Shown here: one piece after another, positions 17,014 to 26,474 of the stretch
How positions within the stretch are numbered: the first letter of the stretch is position 1
Layout of the letters: each line of letters starts with the position of its first letter
NCBI RefSeq assembly: GCF_900106995.1
Contig: NZ_FNOK01000015.1
Coordinates: 1 to 64,000, forward strand
DNA length: 64,000 nucleotides
Origin: Saccharopolyspora shandongensis
Lineage (GTDB): Bacteria; Actinomycetota; Actinomycetes; Mycobacteriales; Pseudonocardiaceae
Direction: 5' to 3'
Position numbers and translations under genes: made by a program
The notes under the pieces: model-generated
Databases searched by the model: none
Seen by the model: only the letters and a program-made list of their open reading frames with translations
What the model was told of the DNA's origin: nothing

Positions 17014-18237
17014 GTGAACCCCGAATCCTCCGACCAACCAAGATCCCCCGAAAACAACGATCACGCCTCCACCCCGAACGAGGCGACTGACCGCGGGTTG
17101 CGTTCCGCTGCGCTGCGTGCCGACCAGGCCCTGCGCACGGCAGTGGATCGCGTGCGGCCGGCGGCGCACCGCGTCGGCGAGTGGCTCGCCCCGCTGATCC
17201 AGCGCGTCCTGCAGTGGCTCGCACCGCTGCTGCAGCGAATTCAGGAAGCACCCGTGGTGCGGCGTCTCCGGGAGAGGGTTGCGCCGCACGTCGAGAAGCT
17301 CCCCGAGTCCGTCCGGCGGGCGCCGCGGACCCGGTCCATGCAGGTGGGCGCCGCCGTCGCCGCGGTCGGCGTGGTGGGCCTCGTGATCGGCAGCGCGACC
17401 TCCGGCCCGACCCAGGCCGAGGTCCACGAAGCCGCGATGGAAGCCCCGATCCAGCAGCCGCAGGCGCAGATCGCTCCCGAGCAGGCCGCCCAGGCTCCCC
17501 AGGCCGCGCCCGCCCCGCAGGCACAGCCCGCCCCGCAGGCGCAGCCCGCCCCGCAGGCACAGCCCGCCCCGCAGGCGCAGCCGGCCCCGGAGGCCCCGCT
17601 GGGCCCGCCGGTCGAGGGCATCGACGTGTCCAACCACAACGGCGACATCGACTGGCGCCAGGTCGCGGCCGACGGCAAGAAGTTCACCTTCGTGCTGGCC
17701 ACCGACGGCACCAGCTTCACCAACCCGCGCTACAGCGAGCAGTACCACGGCGCCAAGGATGCCGGCCTGATCGCGGGCGCCTACCACTTCGCGCGGCCGG
17801 GCTCCTCTTCGGCCGAGGTGCAGGCCGAGCGGTTCCTGAACACCGCCGACTACCAGTCCGACGGCAAGACCCTGCCGCCCGTGCTGGACCTGGAAGTGGA
17901 CCCGAACTCCGGCGGCTGCTACGGCCTGTCCGTCTCCGACATGCACCTGTGGACCAAGACCTTCAACGACAAGGTCAAGGAGCGCACCGGCAAGGAGCCG
18001 ATCATCTACGCCAACCCGTCGTTCTGGCGGCAGTGCATGGGCGGCACCGACACCTTCGACGGCCACCCGCTGTGGCTGGCCTCCTACGAAGTGGACAGCC
18101 CGGCCGTTCCCGGCGGCTTCTCCGACTGGGACTTCTGGCAGTACACCGACAAGGGCAGCGTCGCCGGCATCGGCGGCAACACCGACCTGAACCAGTACCA
18201 GCAGGGCTTCGAGCGGCTCAAGCAGCTGGCACGCTGA
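17014..18237 (+). CDS. Membrane-anchored GH25 muramidase (lysozyme)
   Basis: A 407-residue protein. It starts with a ~105-residue cytoplasmic, Arg-rich helical region, then one transmembrane helix (VGAAVAAVGVVGLVIGSA), then a Pro/Ala/Gln linker with tandem PAPQAQ repeats. The GH25 domain follows: GIDVSNHNGDIDW, GAYHFARP and the catalytic LDLEVD. Predicted to be a type II membrane protein cutting beta-1,4-muramyl bonds in peptidoglycan on the outside. The GTG start is the only reasonable one. Two Cys (GGCYG, RQCMGG) could form a disulfide. Monocistronic with a strong terminator. Confidence 0.9.
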   Translation: MNPESSDQPRSPENNDHASTPNEATDRGLRSAALRADQALRTAVDRVRPAAHRVGEWLAPLIQRVLQWLAPLLQRIQEAPVVRRLRERVAPHVEKLPESVRRAPRTRSMQVGAAVAAVGVVGLVIGSATSGPTQAEVHEAAMEAPIQQPQAQIAPEQAAQAPQAAPAPQAQPAPQAQPAPQAQPAPQAQPAPEAPLGPPVEGIDVSNHNGDIDWRQVAADGKKFTFVLATDGTSFTNPRYSEQYHGAKDAGLIAGAYHFARPGSSSAEVQAERFLNTADYQSDGKTLPPVLDLEVDPNSGGCYGLSVSDMHLWTKTFNDKVKERTGKEPIIYANPSFWRQCMGGTDTFDGHPLWLASYEVDSPAVPGGFSDWDFWQYTDKGSVAGIGGNTDLNQYQQGFERLKQLAR

Positions 18238-18264
18238 CCCCCGGCGTTCGCCGGAGTTTCGACG

Positions 18265-18304
18265 GGAGCGGGCCGTCCGCGCAAGCGGGCGGCCCGCTCC
18301 TTTT
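18265..18304 (+). terminator. Rho-independent terminator after GH25 gene
   Basis: GGAGCGGGCC (18265-18274) pairs with GGCCCGCTCC (18291-18300), with a GCAA tetraloop region inside and TTTT following at once. The clearest intrinsic terminator in the window. Confidence 0.9.
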
Positions 18305-18334
18305 CGCGCGCCCGGCACGGCGACGTGGCCTCGA

Positions 18335-18381
18335 GTGAACGGCCTGTTCGTCTCGCCTATTGAGGTGAACGGGCCGTTCGC
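18335..18381. repeat. Palindromic repeat family A, copy 2
   Basis: GTGAACGGCCTGTTCGTCTC then TGAACGGGCCGTTCGC, an imperfect hairpin like that at 1054-1100. First of two tandem copies between the GH25 and TPR genes. Confidence 0.65.
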
Positions 18382-18417
18382 TCGTCGCCGGTCGTGCGTG
18401 CTGGTGTTGGGCGGTTG

Positions 18418-18470
18418 AGGTGAACGGACCGTTTGTCTCGTCTATCGGGGTGAACGGGCCGTTCGCTTCG
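18418..18470. repeat. Palindromic repeat family A, copy 3
   Basis: GAGGTGAACGGACCGTTTGT then GGGGTGAACGGGCCGTTCGC. Tandem with copy 2. The remaining DNA up to 18657 shows nothing else I can name. Confidence 0.65.
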
Positions 18471-18657
18471 GGCGGCCGGCGCCCCGAGTCCTGTTTGGAC
18501 GGAAGTGCGGCGTAGTGGGACGCATGAGCCCGGCCTCGGGTTGCTACCGCGATGGGTGATCTTCGTCGTGCCCCGGATGGAGGGGATTCGCCCGAAGCCC
18601 CGGGGGCCGGACCGATATCCTCGCCGCGATCGATGATCACCTGATCGGAGGCACGGC

Positions 18658-21600
18658 ATGTCACTCTGGGAACAGCGGGTCACCCGGGCTCGGCAGCTGT
18701 GGATCAGCGGTGATCGAGCCGCTGCCGAGCACGAACTGCGAACCGTGCTCGGCGACGGCGACTTCGACGGCGCCGTGCACGCGGCGTGCCTGCTCGGCGG
18801 CCTGCTCGATGAGCGCGACGACGCCGCCGGGGCCCGCGCGATGTACCAGCGGGCGCTGGACTCCGGGCACCCGATCTACGCCCAGACGGCCGCGATCTCG
18901 CTGGGTCTGCTGCTCTTCGACGCCGACGACCTGACCGCCGCCCAGGCGGTGCTGCACTTCGCCGCCGACGGCGCCGACCCGGACGCGGCTGGGCGCGCCA
19001 ACGCCCTGCTGGCGCAGGTGCTGCACATGCTCGGCGACACCGAAGGCGCGCGCGAGGCCCGCGACAGCGCCCTGAACTGCGGCGATCCCGCCGTGGTCGA
19101 GCTCGCTCAGGGGCTGGACCTGCCGGGCCCCGGCGAGCGGTCCGCCGACGAGTACCTCCAGGTCGCCTACGAGCAGGCGTGCCGGCTGCTGGACCAGGGC
19201 CGGGACCACGACGCCGAGCCGATCCTGCTGCGGCTGCTGGACAGCGGGCACCCGAAGTACGGATCGCTGGGCGCGGCGAAGCTGTACGCGCTGCACGTCG
19301 ATGACTCCGCGACGGCGCGCCGGATGGCCGAGCGGATGATCGCCTACCGCCATCCCGAGCACCTCGGCTGGGGCTACGTGCTGCTCGGCGGCGTGCTGGA
19401 GGACGTGGCCGACCTGCCCGGTGCGGCCGACGCGTTCCGGCAGGCCGCCGACGACCCGCGCCCCGACGTGCGGCTGCACGCGCTGATCCACCTGGGCATG
19501 GTGCACCGCGAACTCGGCCGGGCCGACCAGGCCCGCGAGACCTACCAGCGGGTGATCAACACCCGCCACCCGCGCTACTCGACCGAGGCGCTCGGCGTGC
19601 TCGCCGAGCTGCAGCGCGACGAGGGCGACATCGCCGGCGCCGTCGAGACGTTCGGCAAGGTGGCCGATTCCGGGCATCCGGAGAAGGGGCCGCTCGCCGC
19701 GTACAACATGGGCGTCCTGCTCTACGAGCACGGCGACCAGGCGGCCGCCGCCGAGGCGTTCCGGAAGGCCGCCGACGCCGAGGACCCGCACGTCGCGCAC
19801 CAGGCCGAGCTGGCACTGTCCATGATGGACGTGATCGACGCGCAGGAAGCCCCGGAAGGCGGCGACGCCAAGCAACTCGCGCAGCACGCCCGAGAGGCGG
19901 CTGCGGCGGGCGACGTCGCCGCCGCGCGAGCCGCGTACCAGCAGGTCATCGAGATGGACGTGCGCATCTGGTCGGTGATGGCGGCCAACTCGCTCGGCCT
20001 GGTGGAGGCGACCGCGGGCGAGCCCGACCGGGCCCGGCGGGCGCTGCGCTGGGCCGCGACTTCCGACGAGGGATCGCTGGCGCAGGACGGCGCGTTCCGC
20101 CACGCGCTGCTCGACGAACCGGCCGCGCAGCCGGTGCTGCAAGCACTTCTGAAGTTCGAGCACGGCGACGGCAGCACGATCGACGCGCTCATCGTCGGCG
20201 CGGAGCCGGAAGCCCGCGACCTGGCGGCGGTGATCAAGGCCGAGCACGTGATGACCACCGATGTGCCGAGAGCGGTGGAGATGCTCACCGGGCTCGCCGA
20301 ATCGCCGAACCGGCTGGTCTGGACGAAGGCCGGTCACCTGCTGGCCCGCTGGCTGATGCGGGAGCAGCGGCTGGAGGACGGGCTGCGGATGCTGCACCGG
20401 GTCGTCGGCGAAGGACATCCCGCGCTGCGGCCGTGGGCGGCGTCCGAGCTCGGCGATCTGCTGCTGGACCAGGGAGATCTCGAAGGCACCATCGCGGCGT
20501 TCGAGACCGCGGCGGCCACCGGGCACCCCATCGTGCTGGGCGAGGTGTTCGGGAAGCTCGCACTGTTGTACCGCACCTGGGACCGGCACGACGAGCTGCT
20601 GGACCTCTACCGCCGCACCGCGGCCGGCGGCCACCCCGAGTTCGGCCCGCGGGCGGCGTTCCTGCTCGGCGAGGAGCTCGTCGAGGCCGACGACCTGGAG
20701 TCGGCGCTGGAGCTGTTCACCAAGGCGGCCGACTCCACCTCCGCCGCCGCGCCGGTCGCGGCCTTCGGCATGCACGCCATCCGGCTGGAGCTGGATGCCG
20801 CGCGGGCGAGCTTCCTCGCGCTGACCGACGACGAGAAGCCGCACTACACGGCCACGCAGCTCTGCCTGAACCTGGCGCACCGGTACCAGGGCCGGGGCGT
20901 CGCCGAGTTCACCGACTGGGCGTTGCGGCTGGTGGTCGAGGCCGGCCACCCGGAACGGGTCCAGCAGGGCTGGCTCTTCCTCGGCGCACTGCGCAACGAG
21001 AGCGGCGACATCGACGGCGCGATCGAGGCGTGGGAGCACGCGGCACGGAGCACGGACGACGACGAAGCAGCGGTCGCGAAGTGCAGCCTGGCGGATCTGC
21101 TGCAGGACAGGGGAGAACTCGACCGCGCCGATGCACTGCTGGACGAGGTCGCCGCGGGCGACACCGCCAGCGTCGTGAACGCCGCCCTGAAGCTGGGCGC
21201 CTTCCGCTTCGGGCGGGACGACACCGACGGCGCGATGGAGGCGTTTCGCCGCGCGGAGTCGGTGGGCACCCGCGTCGAAGCAGCTCACGCCACCGCCAGC
21301 ATCGCTGTTCTGCTTTCCCGGCGCGGAGAAATCGAGCGCGCGCGGGAAACCTTCGAGCGCGTGATCGCCTCGGGCGTGCCCGACGTGCAGGCCCAGGCCG
21401 CGCTGGACTTGGGCAACATGCTCCGGGACAACGGCGACGAGGCGGGCGCGAAGGACGCCTACGAGCGGGCGCTGGAGTTCGGCGATCCCGACGTCACGCC
21501 GTACGTGTACCAGCAGATGGGCGTCGAAACCGCGGAGCAGCGGGGATTCCGGCTGATCCAGGACGGCGACGTCGAGGGCGCCCGGGCGGCGATCCGCGAG

Positions 21601-23676
21601 CACTTCGGCTCGGCGCGCGTCGCCGACTACTGGTGCGCGTCCTGGACCGACCCGGCGGCCGCGGCGTCGATCCTGTCCGGCGCCTTCGGCGACGATCTGC
21701 AGACCTGCTCCGAGCTCGGACTGGACTTCGGCCGGGCGCTGGCGAACAACGACGCCCCGGCGGCCCGGGAGTTCTTCCGGATGGTCGTGGACCACGGGCA
21801 TCCCGAACTGGTGCCGAAGGCGCAGATCGCGCTCGGGGAACTCGCCGAAGGCGAGCGGGAGCACGCGATGGCGCTGGCCTGGTACCGCCGCGCGAGCTCC
21901 GCCGACGAACCGGAGTCCACCGCGAAGGCCGGTGTGCTGCTGGCCCAGCTGCTGACCCGGCTGCACGATCAGGAAGGCGCGAAATCCGCGTGCCGGCACG
22001 CGATCGCCGCGGGCTCCGGCATCTGGGCGGTGGACGCGGGCGTGCTGCTCGGCCACCTGCACCTCGTCGCCGGCGAGGTCGCCGAGGCGCGCGAGATCTG
22101 GGACCGGACCGAGGAAGCTGCCGAAACCCCCGAGCAGTTCGGGACCGTGCTGCACCACCGCATCGAGCAGCTCGGCGAGACGAGCGACGAGGCGTTAGAG
22201 CTGCTGCGCCGGGCCGCGGATTCGGCCGATCCGAAGACGGCGATCATCGCGATGGGCCTGCTCGGCGAGCGCGCCGAAGACCTGGCCGAGGCCATCCGCT
22301 GGTTCGGTGCGGCCGCCGAGCTCGGGGTGCCCGGGCATTCCGACGCCGTGCGCGGACGGCTCGGCGAACTGCTGCTGTCGCAGGGAGACCGGGACGCGGC
22401 GCGGATCCAGTTCGAGCGGGTCAGCCGCAGCGACGAGCCCGATGTCGCGGCGCGCGGCGAGTTCGGGCTGGGCCTGATCCGCTACGAATCGGACGATCTC
22501 GCCGGTGCCGTAGCCGCTTTCGTCAAGACCGCGTCCTACACCTCCGACGACGACATGGCCGAGGACGCGCTGAACAACGTCCGCGTCGTGCTCGACGGGC
22601 AGCGCGCCGCGGGCGATCACCTCGGCGCCGCGAACACCCTGCGCCGGCTCGCCGAAGTGGTGACCGAATCCCACGTCGCGGAGTGGGCGCACGAGACGGG
22701 CGTGGAGTTCCTGGAGGCCGGGGACCACGACGCCGCGCTGATCTACCTGCGGTGCGCGGTGGAGATCGGAGCTCCGGATCCCGCGCCGGAGGCGGTGCTG
22801 GGGCTGGGCGAGGCGCTGCAGCTGCGCGGCGATTCGGCGGGCGCGCGGCAGGCCTACGAGCGGGTGCTCGCCACCGGCGACGAAAACCGCGCCGCGATCG
22901 CGAAATACCGGCTGGTCGAGCTGCTGAAGGACGACGACCCGGCCGCCGCCGAGGAACTCATGCAGAGCCAGGACGGCGTCCTGGCTCCGGCGATGAAGGC
23001 GATGCTCGGGCTCAAGCGGCGCGAGGAGGGCGACACGGCCGGGGCGATCGAGGCGTTCCGCGAAGCGGCGGGCAGCGCCGACGACCGGTTCTCGCCGATG
23101 GCCACCTACGCGCTGGCGCAATCCCTGCGCCAGGACGGCGATCTCGACCAGGCCCGGCAGACCTACCTGCGGCTGATCGAGTCCGCGCCGGAGGACCGCT
23201 ACGCCGGGGAAGCGCTGCTGGAGCTGGCGTCGATGGCCTTCCACGTCGAGGATTACGCGGAGGCCCACGACTGGAGCCTCCGGGCGTGGGAATCCGACGA
23301 CGCGGAGCTGTCCGCGAAGGCGGCGATGAACCTCGGGGTGATCGCCAAGCGCCGCCGCGACATCGCCGCCGCGGCGCCGTGGTTCCAGGCGCTGATCGAC
23401 CTGGCACATCCCAACGCCGCGCTCGCCGCCGCCCACCTCGCGGAAATGCACTACTGGCGCGAAGACCACGCCGAGGCGGCCCGGCACTACGAGTACACGC
23501 TGGCGAACACCGAAGACCCGGAACTCATCGCGGAGGCCGCCTACCGGGTCGGTGAGATCCGCTACCGGCGCGGGGAAGTCCAGCAGGCGCGCGAACTCCT
23601 GAACCGGGCGGTGCGCACCGAGGACCCGTCCTTCGCGCACCAGGCGACGAAGCTCCTGGCCGAGCTGGGCGCGTAG
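18658..23676 (+). CDS. Very large tetratricopeptide (TPR/Sel1-like) repeat protein
   Basis: A 1672-residue protein built almost entirely from helical repeats of about 34-38 residues, with recurrent signatures such as GDLDGAxxxFxxAADSGHP, ARxxYERVLxSG and AAxxLGxLLxxxGD. It starts MSLWEQRVTRARQLW after GGAGG. No signal peptide, transmembrane helix or catalytic domain is visible, so it should be a cytosolic scaffold of perhaps 40 or more repeats. One break in the pattern lies around residues 985-1005 (AARVADYWCASWTD-like). The partner is unknown. Isolated between hairpin repeats. Confidence 0.9.
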   Translation: MSLWEQRVTRARQLWISGDRAAAEHELRTVLGDGDFDGAVHAACLLGGLLDERDDAAGARAMYQRALDSGHPIYAQTAAISLGLLLFDADDLTAAQAVLHFAADGADPDAAGRANALLAQVLHMLGDTEGAREARDSALNCGDPAVVELAQGLDLPGPGERSADEYLQVAYEQACRLLDQGRDHDAEPILLRLLDSGHPKYGSLGAAKLYALHVDDSATARRMAERMIAYRHPEHLGWGYVLLGGVLEDVADLPGAADAFRQAADDPRPDVRLHALIHLGMVHRELGRADQARETYQRVINTRHPRYSTEALGVLAELQRDEGDIAGAVETFGKVADSGHPEKGPLAAYNMGVLLYEHGDQAAAAEAFRKAADAEDPHVAHQAELALSMMDVIDAQEAPEGGDAKQLAQHAREAAAAGDVAAARAAYQQVIEMDVRIWSVMAANSLGLVEATAGEPDRARRALRWAATSDEGSLAQDGAFRHALLDEPAAQPVLQALLKFEHGDGSTIDALIVGAEPEARDLAAVIKAEHVMTTDVPRAVEMLTGLAESPNRLVWTKAGHLLARWLMREQRLEDGLRMLHRVVGEGHPALRPWAASELGDLLLDQGDLEGTIAAFETAAATGHPIVLGEVFGKLALLYRTWDRHDELLDLYRRTAAGGHPEFGPRAAFLLGEELVEADDLESALELFTKAADSTSAAAPVAAFGMHAIRLELDAARASFLALTDDEKPHYTATQLCLNLAHRYQGRGVAEFTDWALRLVVEAGHPERVQQGWLFLGALRNESGDIDGAIEAWEHAARSTDDDEAAVAKCSLADLLQDRGELDRADALLDEVAAGDTASVVNAALKLGAFRFGRDDTDGAMEAFRRAESVGTRVEAAHATASIAVLLSRRGEIERARETFERVIASGVPDVQAQAALDLGNMLRDNGDEAGAKDAYERALEFGDPDVTPYVYQQMGVETAEQRGFRLIQDGDVEGARAAIREHFGSARVADYWCASWTDPAAAASILSGAFGDDLQTCSELGLDFGRALANNDAPAAREFFRMVVDHGHPELVPKAQIALGELAEGEREHAMALAWYRRASSADEPESTAKAGVLLAQLLTRLHDQEGAKSACRHAIAAGSGIWAVDAGVLLGHLHLVAGEVAEAREIWDRTEEAAETPEQFGTVLHHRIEQLGETSDEALELLRRAADSADPKTAIIAMGLLGERAEDLAEAIRWFGAAAELGVPGHSDAVRGRLGELLLSQGDRDAARIQFERVSRSDEPDVAARGEFGLGLIRYESDDLAGAVAAFVKTASYTSDDDMAEDALNNVRVVLDGQRAAGDHLGAANTLRRLAEVVTESHVAEWAHETGVEFLEAGDHDAALIYLRCAVEIGAPDPAPEAVLGLGEALQLRGDSAGARQAYERVLATGDENRAAIAKYRLVELLKDDDPAAAEELMQSQDGVLAPAMKAMLGLKRREEGDTAGAIEAFREAAGSADDRFSPMATYALAQSLRQDGDLDQARQTYLRLIESAPEDRYAGEALLELASMAFHVEDYAEAHDWSLRAWESDDAELSAKAAMNLGVIAKRRRDIAAAAPWFQALIDLAHPNAALAAAHLAEMHYWREDHAEAARHYEYTLANTEDPELIAEAAYRVGEIRYRRGEVQQARELLNRAVRTEDPSFAHQATKLLAELGA

Positions 23677-23680
23677 CGGA

Positions 23681-23726
23681 CTCGTGAGCGTTTTGGTCCG
23701 CCATGGCGGACCAAAACGCTCACGAG
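23681..23726. terminator. Perfect 21-bp hairpin, repeat family B
   Basis: Arm 23681-23701 (CTCGTGAGCGTTTTGGTCCG plus C) pairs perfectly with 23706-23726 around CATG. Between the convergent TPR gene and a minus-strand small gene: a bidirectional terminator. Confidence 0.85.
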
Positions 23727-23742
23727 CGCGGGAAACCGGAGG

Positions 23743-24078
23743 TCAGGCGTGCACCGTGATGAGGCGCTCCGGGAGCGAGAGGACCTGGTCGAGCACGTCG
23801 CACGCCGAACCCGCCGTGCGCCACTGAGCCTCGGCCCGGTCGTCCCGGAAGTCGGCCCCGCGGGAAACCCGCGCAGCGCGCACGTCGTCCTCGCCGCGGA
23901 GCTCGACCACGTCGACGATGTCGCCGTGCGGGCGCACGTAGATCAACGCCATGAGCTCGCCGTCGGTGTCGCGCACCGGCGGCATCAGCCGGAAGCCCCG
24001 CGCCACCAGCTTGCGCAAGCGGATACTGGAAGCGTCCTGGTCCTCAACTTCAACTGACGAGGTCATCGAACTCACCAT
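23743..24078 (-). CDS. Hypothetical protein downstream of DUF397
   Basis: A 111-residue soluble protein, acidic in its middle (GEDDVRAARVSRGADFRDDR). No family recognised. The start at 24078 (MVSSMTSSVEV) overlaps the end of the DUF397 gene by 29 bases; the internal ATG at 24066 overlaps by 17. Either way the two are probably translationally coupled and belong to the Scr1/DUF397 set. Short homologues next to DUF397 genes are common in actinomycetes, but function is unknown. Confidence 0.6.
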   Translation of the reverse strand: MVSSMTSSVEVEDQDASSIRLRKLVARGFRLMPPVRDTDGELMALIYVRPHGDIVDVVELRGEDDVRAARVSRGADFRDDRAEAQWRTAGSACDVLDQVLSLPERLITVHA

Positions 24079-24283
24079 CCTTGGCGCCGCGCACGAAAGC
24101 GGCCAGCTCGGCTCGGGTATAGATCAGCGCGGTGCCTTGTGCCTGGCGAGACTGGCGCATCGCGATGGTGCCGTCGTCCAGGGCCGCGACCTCTACGCAG
24201 TTGCCCCACTTACCGCTGTGGCGCGACTTCTGCCAGGTCACATCGCCCAGCGCGGAGACCGGGACCTCGAACTGACCGTTCAT
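24050..24283 (-). CDS. DUF397 protein
   Basis: A 77-residue DUF397 protein: DVTWQKSRHSGKWGNCVEVA, then IAMRQSRQ and ALIYTRAELAAFVRGAKDGEF. The ATG at 24283 (MNGQFEVPVSALGD) is chosen over a longer frame because the extra codons lack coding character. Downstream of the Scr1-type regulator at 24394 and overlapping the small gene at 23743. Probably the antagonist or partner of that regulator. Confidence 0.85.
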   Translation of the reverse strand: MNGQFEVPVSALGDVTWQKSRHSGKWGNCVEVAALDDGTIAMRQSRQAQGTALIYTRAELAAFVRGAKDGEFDDLVS

Positions 24284-24393
24284 CGGATCTCCCTCGGCCG
24301 ACTGCACATGCAATTGCATTCGCCATTGCGCCGGACCGTACCACAGCTCTGCGTACATGTGCGATCACTGTGCGTACTCGAACGATTTCGGCG

Positions 24394-25290
24394 TCAGAGG
24401 ATTTCGCGGGCTTTTCGCAGCAATTGGCGGGTTTGTTCCGGAGTACGGGCGTCCACCATCAGTCGATCGAGTGTTCTGCCGTACCACTCGATCTCCTCCC
24501 GCTTGTCCAGGTACAGCGCGCCGCCCAGGTGCTCCAGGTAGACCACGTCCGGCAGTTCGGGCTCGTTGAAGCGGAGCATGGTGAACGAACCCTCCGCCGC
24601 GTAGCCGCTGAGCGAGAACGGCACCACCTGCAGCGCGATGTTCGGCAGCTTGGTCATCTCCAGCAGGTGGTCGATCTGCGCGCGGAGCACCGCGGCGCCG
24701 CCGATCGGCCGGTGCAGCACGGATTCGTCGATGACCGCCCAGAGCCGGGGCGCGTCCGGGCGGGCGAGCAGCCGCTGCCGCTTCATGCGCAGCGAGACCC
24801 GGCGCCGGGTCTCGTCATCGGCCAGCTTCGGATGCCCCGAGCTCGCGACCGCCATCGCGTAGGCCTCGGTCTGCAGCAGGCCCGGCACGAACTGCAGCTC
24901 GTAGGTCTGGATCCGGGAGGCGACCCCTTCGAGCCCGACGTAGTCCTGGAACCACGGCGGCATGGCCTCCGCGTACCGGTTCCACCAGCCGGGCTGCTTG
25001 GACTCGGCGACCAGCCGGAGGAAGTGCTCCCGCTCCGCCGGATCGTTCACGCCGTACATCGTGAGCAGGTCCGCGACGTCGCGTTCCTTGAAGCCGACCC
25101 GGCCCAGTTCCATCCGGCTGATCTTGGATTCCGAGCCGCGGATCGCGTAGGCGGCGTCAGCCGGAGCGATCTCCGCGGCCTCCCGCAGCCGGCGCAGCTG
25201 CGCGCCCAGGATGATGCGGCGGGCGGTCGGACTGCCGTCCGGCCCGGACGCGTCGCCATCGGCGGATCCCGCACCCGGTTCCCGAGCCAT
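24394..25290 (-). CDS. Scr1-family XRE transcriptional regulator (DUF5753)
   Basis: A 298-residue regulator. The HTH is in LGAQLRRLREAAEIAPADAA and SESKISRMELGRVGFKERDV (about residues 33-70); the DUF5753 domain shows FVPGLLQTEAYA and DESVLHRPIGG. The ATG at 25290 follows AGGAGG. Partner of the DUF397 gene downstream. Divergent from a DUF574 methyltransferase, a pairing often seen in actinomycetes. It may control both; no operator was identified. Confidence 0.88.
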   Translation of the reverse strand: MAREPGAGSADGDASGPDGSPTARRIILGAQLRRLREAAEIAPADAAYAIRGSESKISRMELGRVGFKERDVADLLTMYGVNDPAEREHFLRLVAESKQPGWWNRYAEAMPPWFQDYVGLEGVASRIQTYELQFVPGLLQTEAYAMAVASSGHPKLADDETRRRVSLRMKRQRLLARPDAPRLWAVIDESVLHRPIGGAAVLRAQIDHLLEMTKLPNIALQVVPFSLSGYAAEGSFTMLRFNEPELPDVVYLEHLGGALYLDKREEIEWYGRTLDRLMVDARTPEQTRQLLRKAREIL

Positions 25291-25491
25291 CGCCGCACCT
25301 CCTGGTCGAATTTCGCCCGATTCTCGCACTGCCGCGGTGGATGCACCCGCACCGATCGATCCACTCGTTCGGCTCAAGATCGACTTGCGCGAGCTCACAT
25401 TCTAAGCGCGGCGGGCGTTTACTCCCTGAAACGAAGCTCGTACTCTGTGCAATCCCCGAGGCGCCCGACCCCACCCGTAAGCGAGGACACC

Positions 25492-26331
25492 ATGGCAGCC
25501 GACCTCACCGCGTCCGATGATGAAGCGACCCCGGTTCACATCGACACCAGCAAGGCCAGCATCGCCCGCGTCTACGACGCTTTCCTCGGGGGGAAGGACA
25601 ACTACGAGGTGGACCGCGAGGTCTTCCGGCGCGTTCGGGAGGTCACGCCGGAGGCCGCGCAACTGGCCTGGGACAACCGCCAGTTCCTGATCCGGGTCAG
25701 CCGGTTCCTCGCCGCGGAAACGGGGATCACGCAGTATCTCGACTGCGGATCGGGTCTGCCCACTGCGGAAAACACCCACCAGGTGGTGCAGCGGATCAAG
25801 CCGGAGTCGCGGGTGGTCTACGTGGACAACGACCCGGTCGTCCTCGCTCATGGCCGCGCGTTGCTGGAGGAGAACTCGCAGACCCACTTCAGCCCCGCCG
25901 ACATCTTCGAGCCGGCGCGGATCCTGCAGGACGAGGTCGTCAAGCGGCACCTGGACTTCTCGGAACCGGTCGCGCTGTTCCAAATGGGCACGCTGCACCA
26001 CTACGACGGCGAGCGGCCGCTGGCCGACATCATGCGGGAGTACATCGGCGCGCTGCCATCGGGGTCCTATGTGGCCATCAGCCACTTCCTCGACCCGGAG
26101 ACCGACGAGTACAGCGAGCTGGCCCGGCGGATGGAACAGGCGTTCCTGCACAGCCCGATGGGAACCGGGGTGTTCCGCACCCGCACCGAGATCGAGGCGA
26201 TGTTCCCGGGCCTGGAGCTCATCGACCCGGGCCTGGTGAAGTGTGCGGACTGGTGGCCGACCGGCCCGCGGCTCGACACCCTCTACCCGGTGCAGCACTG
26301 CATCGCAGGAGCGGTAGCCCGCAAACCCTGA
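25492..26331 (+). CDS. DUF574 S-adenosyl-methionine-dependent methyltransferase
   Basis: A 279-residue protein with the DUF574 opening DTSKASIARVYDAFLGGKDN, a SAM-binding region (YLDCGSGLPTAENTHQV, VVYVDNDPVVLAHGRALL) and ISHFLDP. These enzymes are abundant in actinomycetes near XRE regulators; substrates are mostly unknown. ATG after GAGGACACC. Followed by a KstR2-type site belonging to the next gene, so it is likely transcribed alone. Confidence 0.9.
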   Translation: MAADLTASDDEATPVHIDTSKASIARVYDAFLGGKDNYEVDREVFRRVREVTPEAAQLAWDNRQFLIRVSRFLAAETGITQYLDCGSGLPTAENTHQVVQRIKPESRVVYVDNDPVVLAHGRALLEENSQTHFSPADIFEPARILQDEVVKRHLDFSEPVALFQMGTLHHYDGERPLADIMREYIGALPSGSYVAISHFLDPETDEYSELARRMEQAFLHSPMGTGVFRTRTEIEAMFPGLELIDPGLVKCADWWPTGPRLDTLYPVQHCIAGAVARKP

Positions 26332-26356
26332 GACGGCGCAACGACCCTTGCAATCT

Positions 26357-26370
26357 ACCAAACACTTGCT
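26357..26370. promoter_or_regulatory. KstR2-type operator upstream of fadA6
   Basis: ACCAAACACTTGCT matches the published KstR2 motif AnCAAGnnCTTGnT at all but one fixed position. About 105 bases before the fadA6 ATG. Confidence 0.7.
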
Positions 26371-26474
26371 TGTTCGGCTAGACTCCGGCTGCCGCTGGTG
26401 TCCAGCGGATCGAGCCTGCCCGGCCGGTGCCTCGCCCGGATCAGCCGACCGGTGCCTGCGACGGAGGGACGGTC

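Noticed and set aside
18661..22158. 1165-codon open frame antisense to the TPR gene
   Set aside because: High-GC codon bias on the plus strand leaves the opposite frame open. The translation is low-complexity Arg/Gly/Val/Gln with no family pattern, and the plus-strand TPR repeats are clear.
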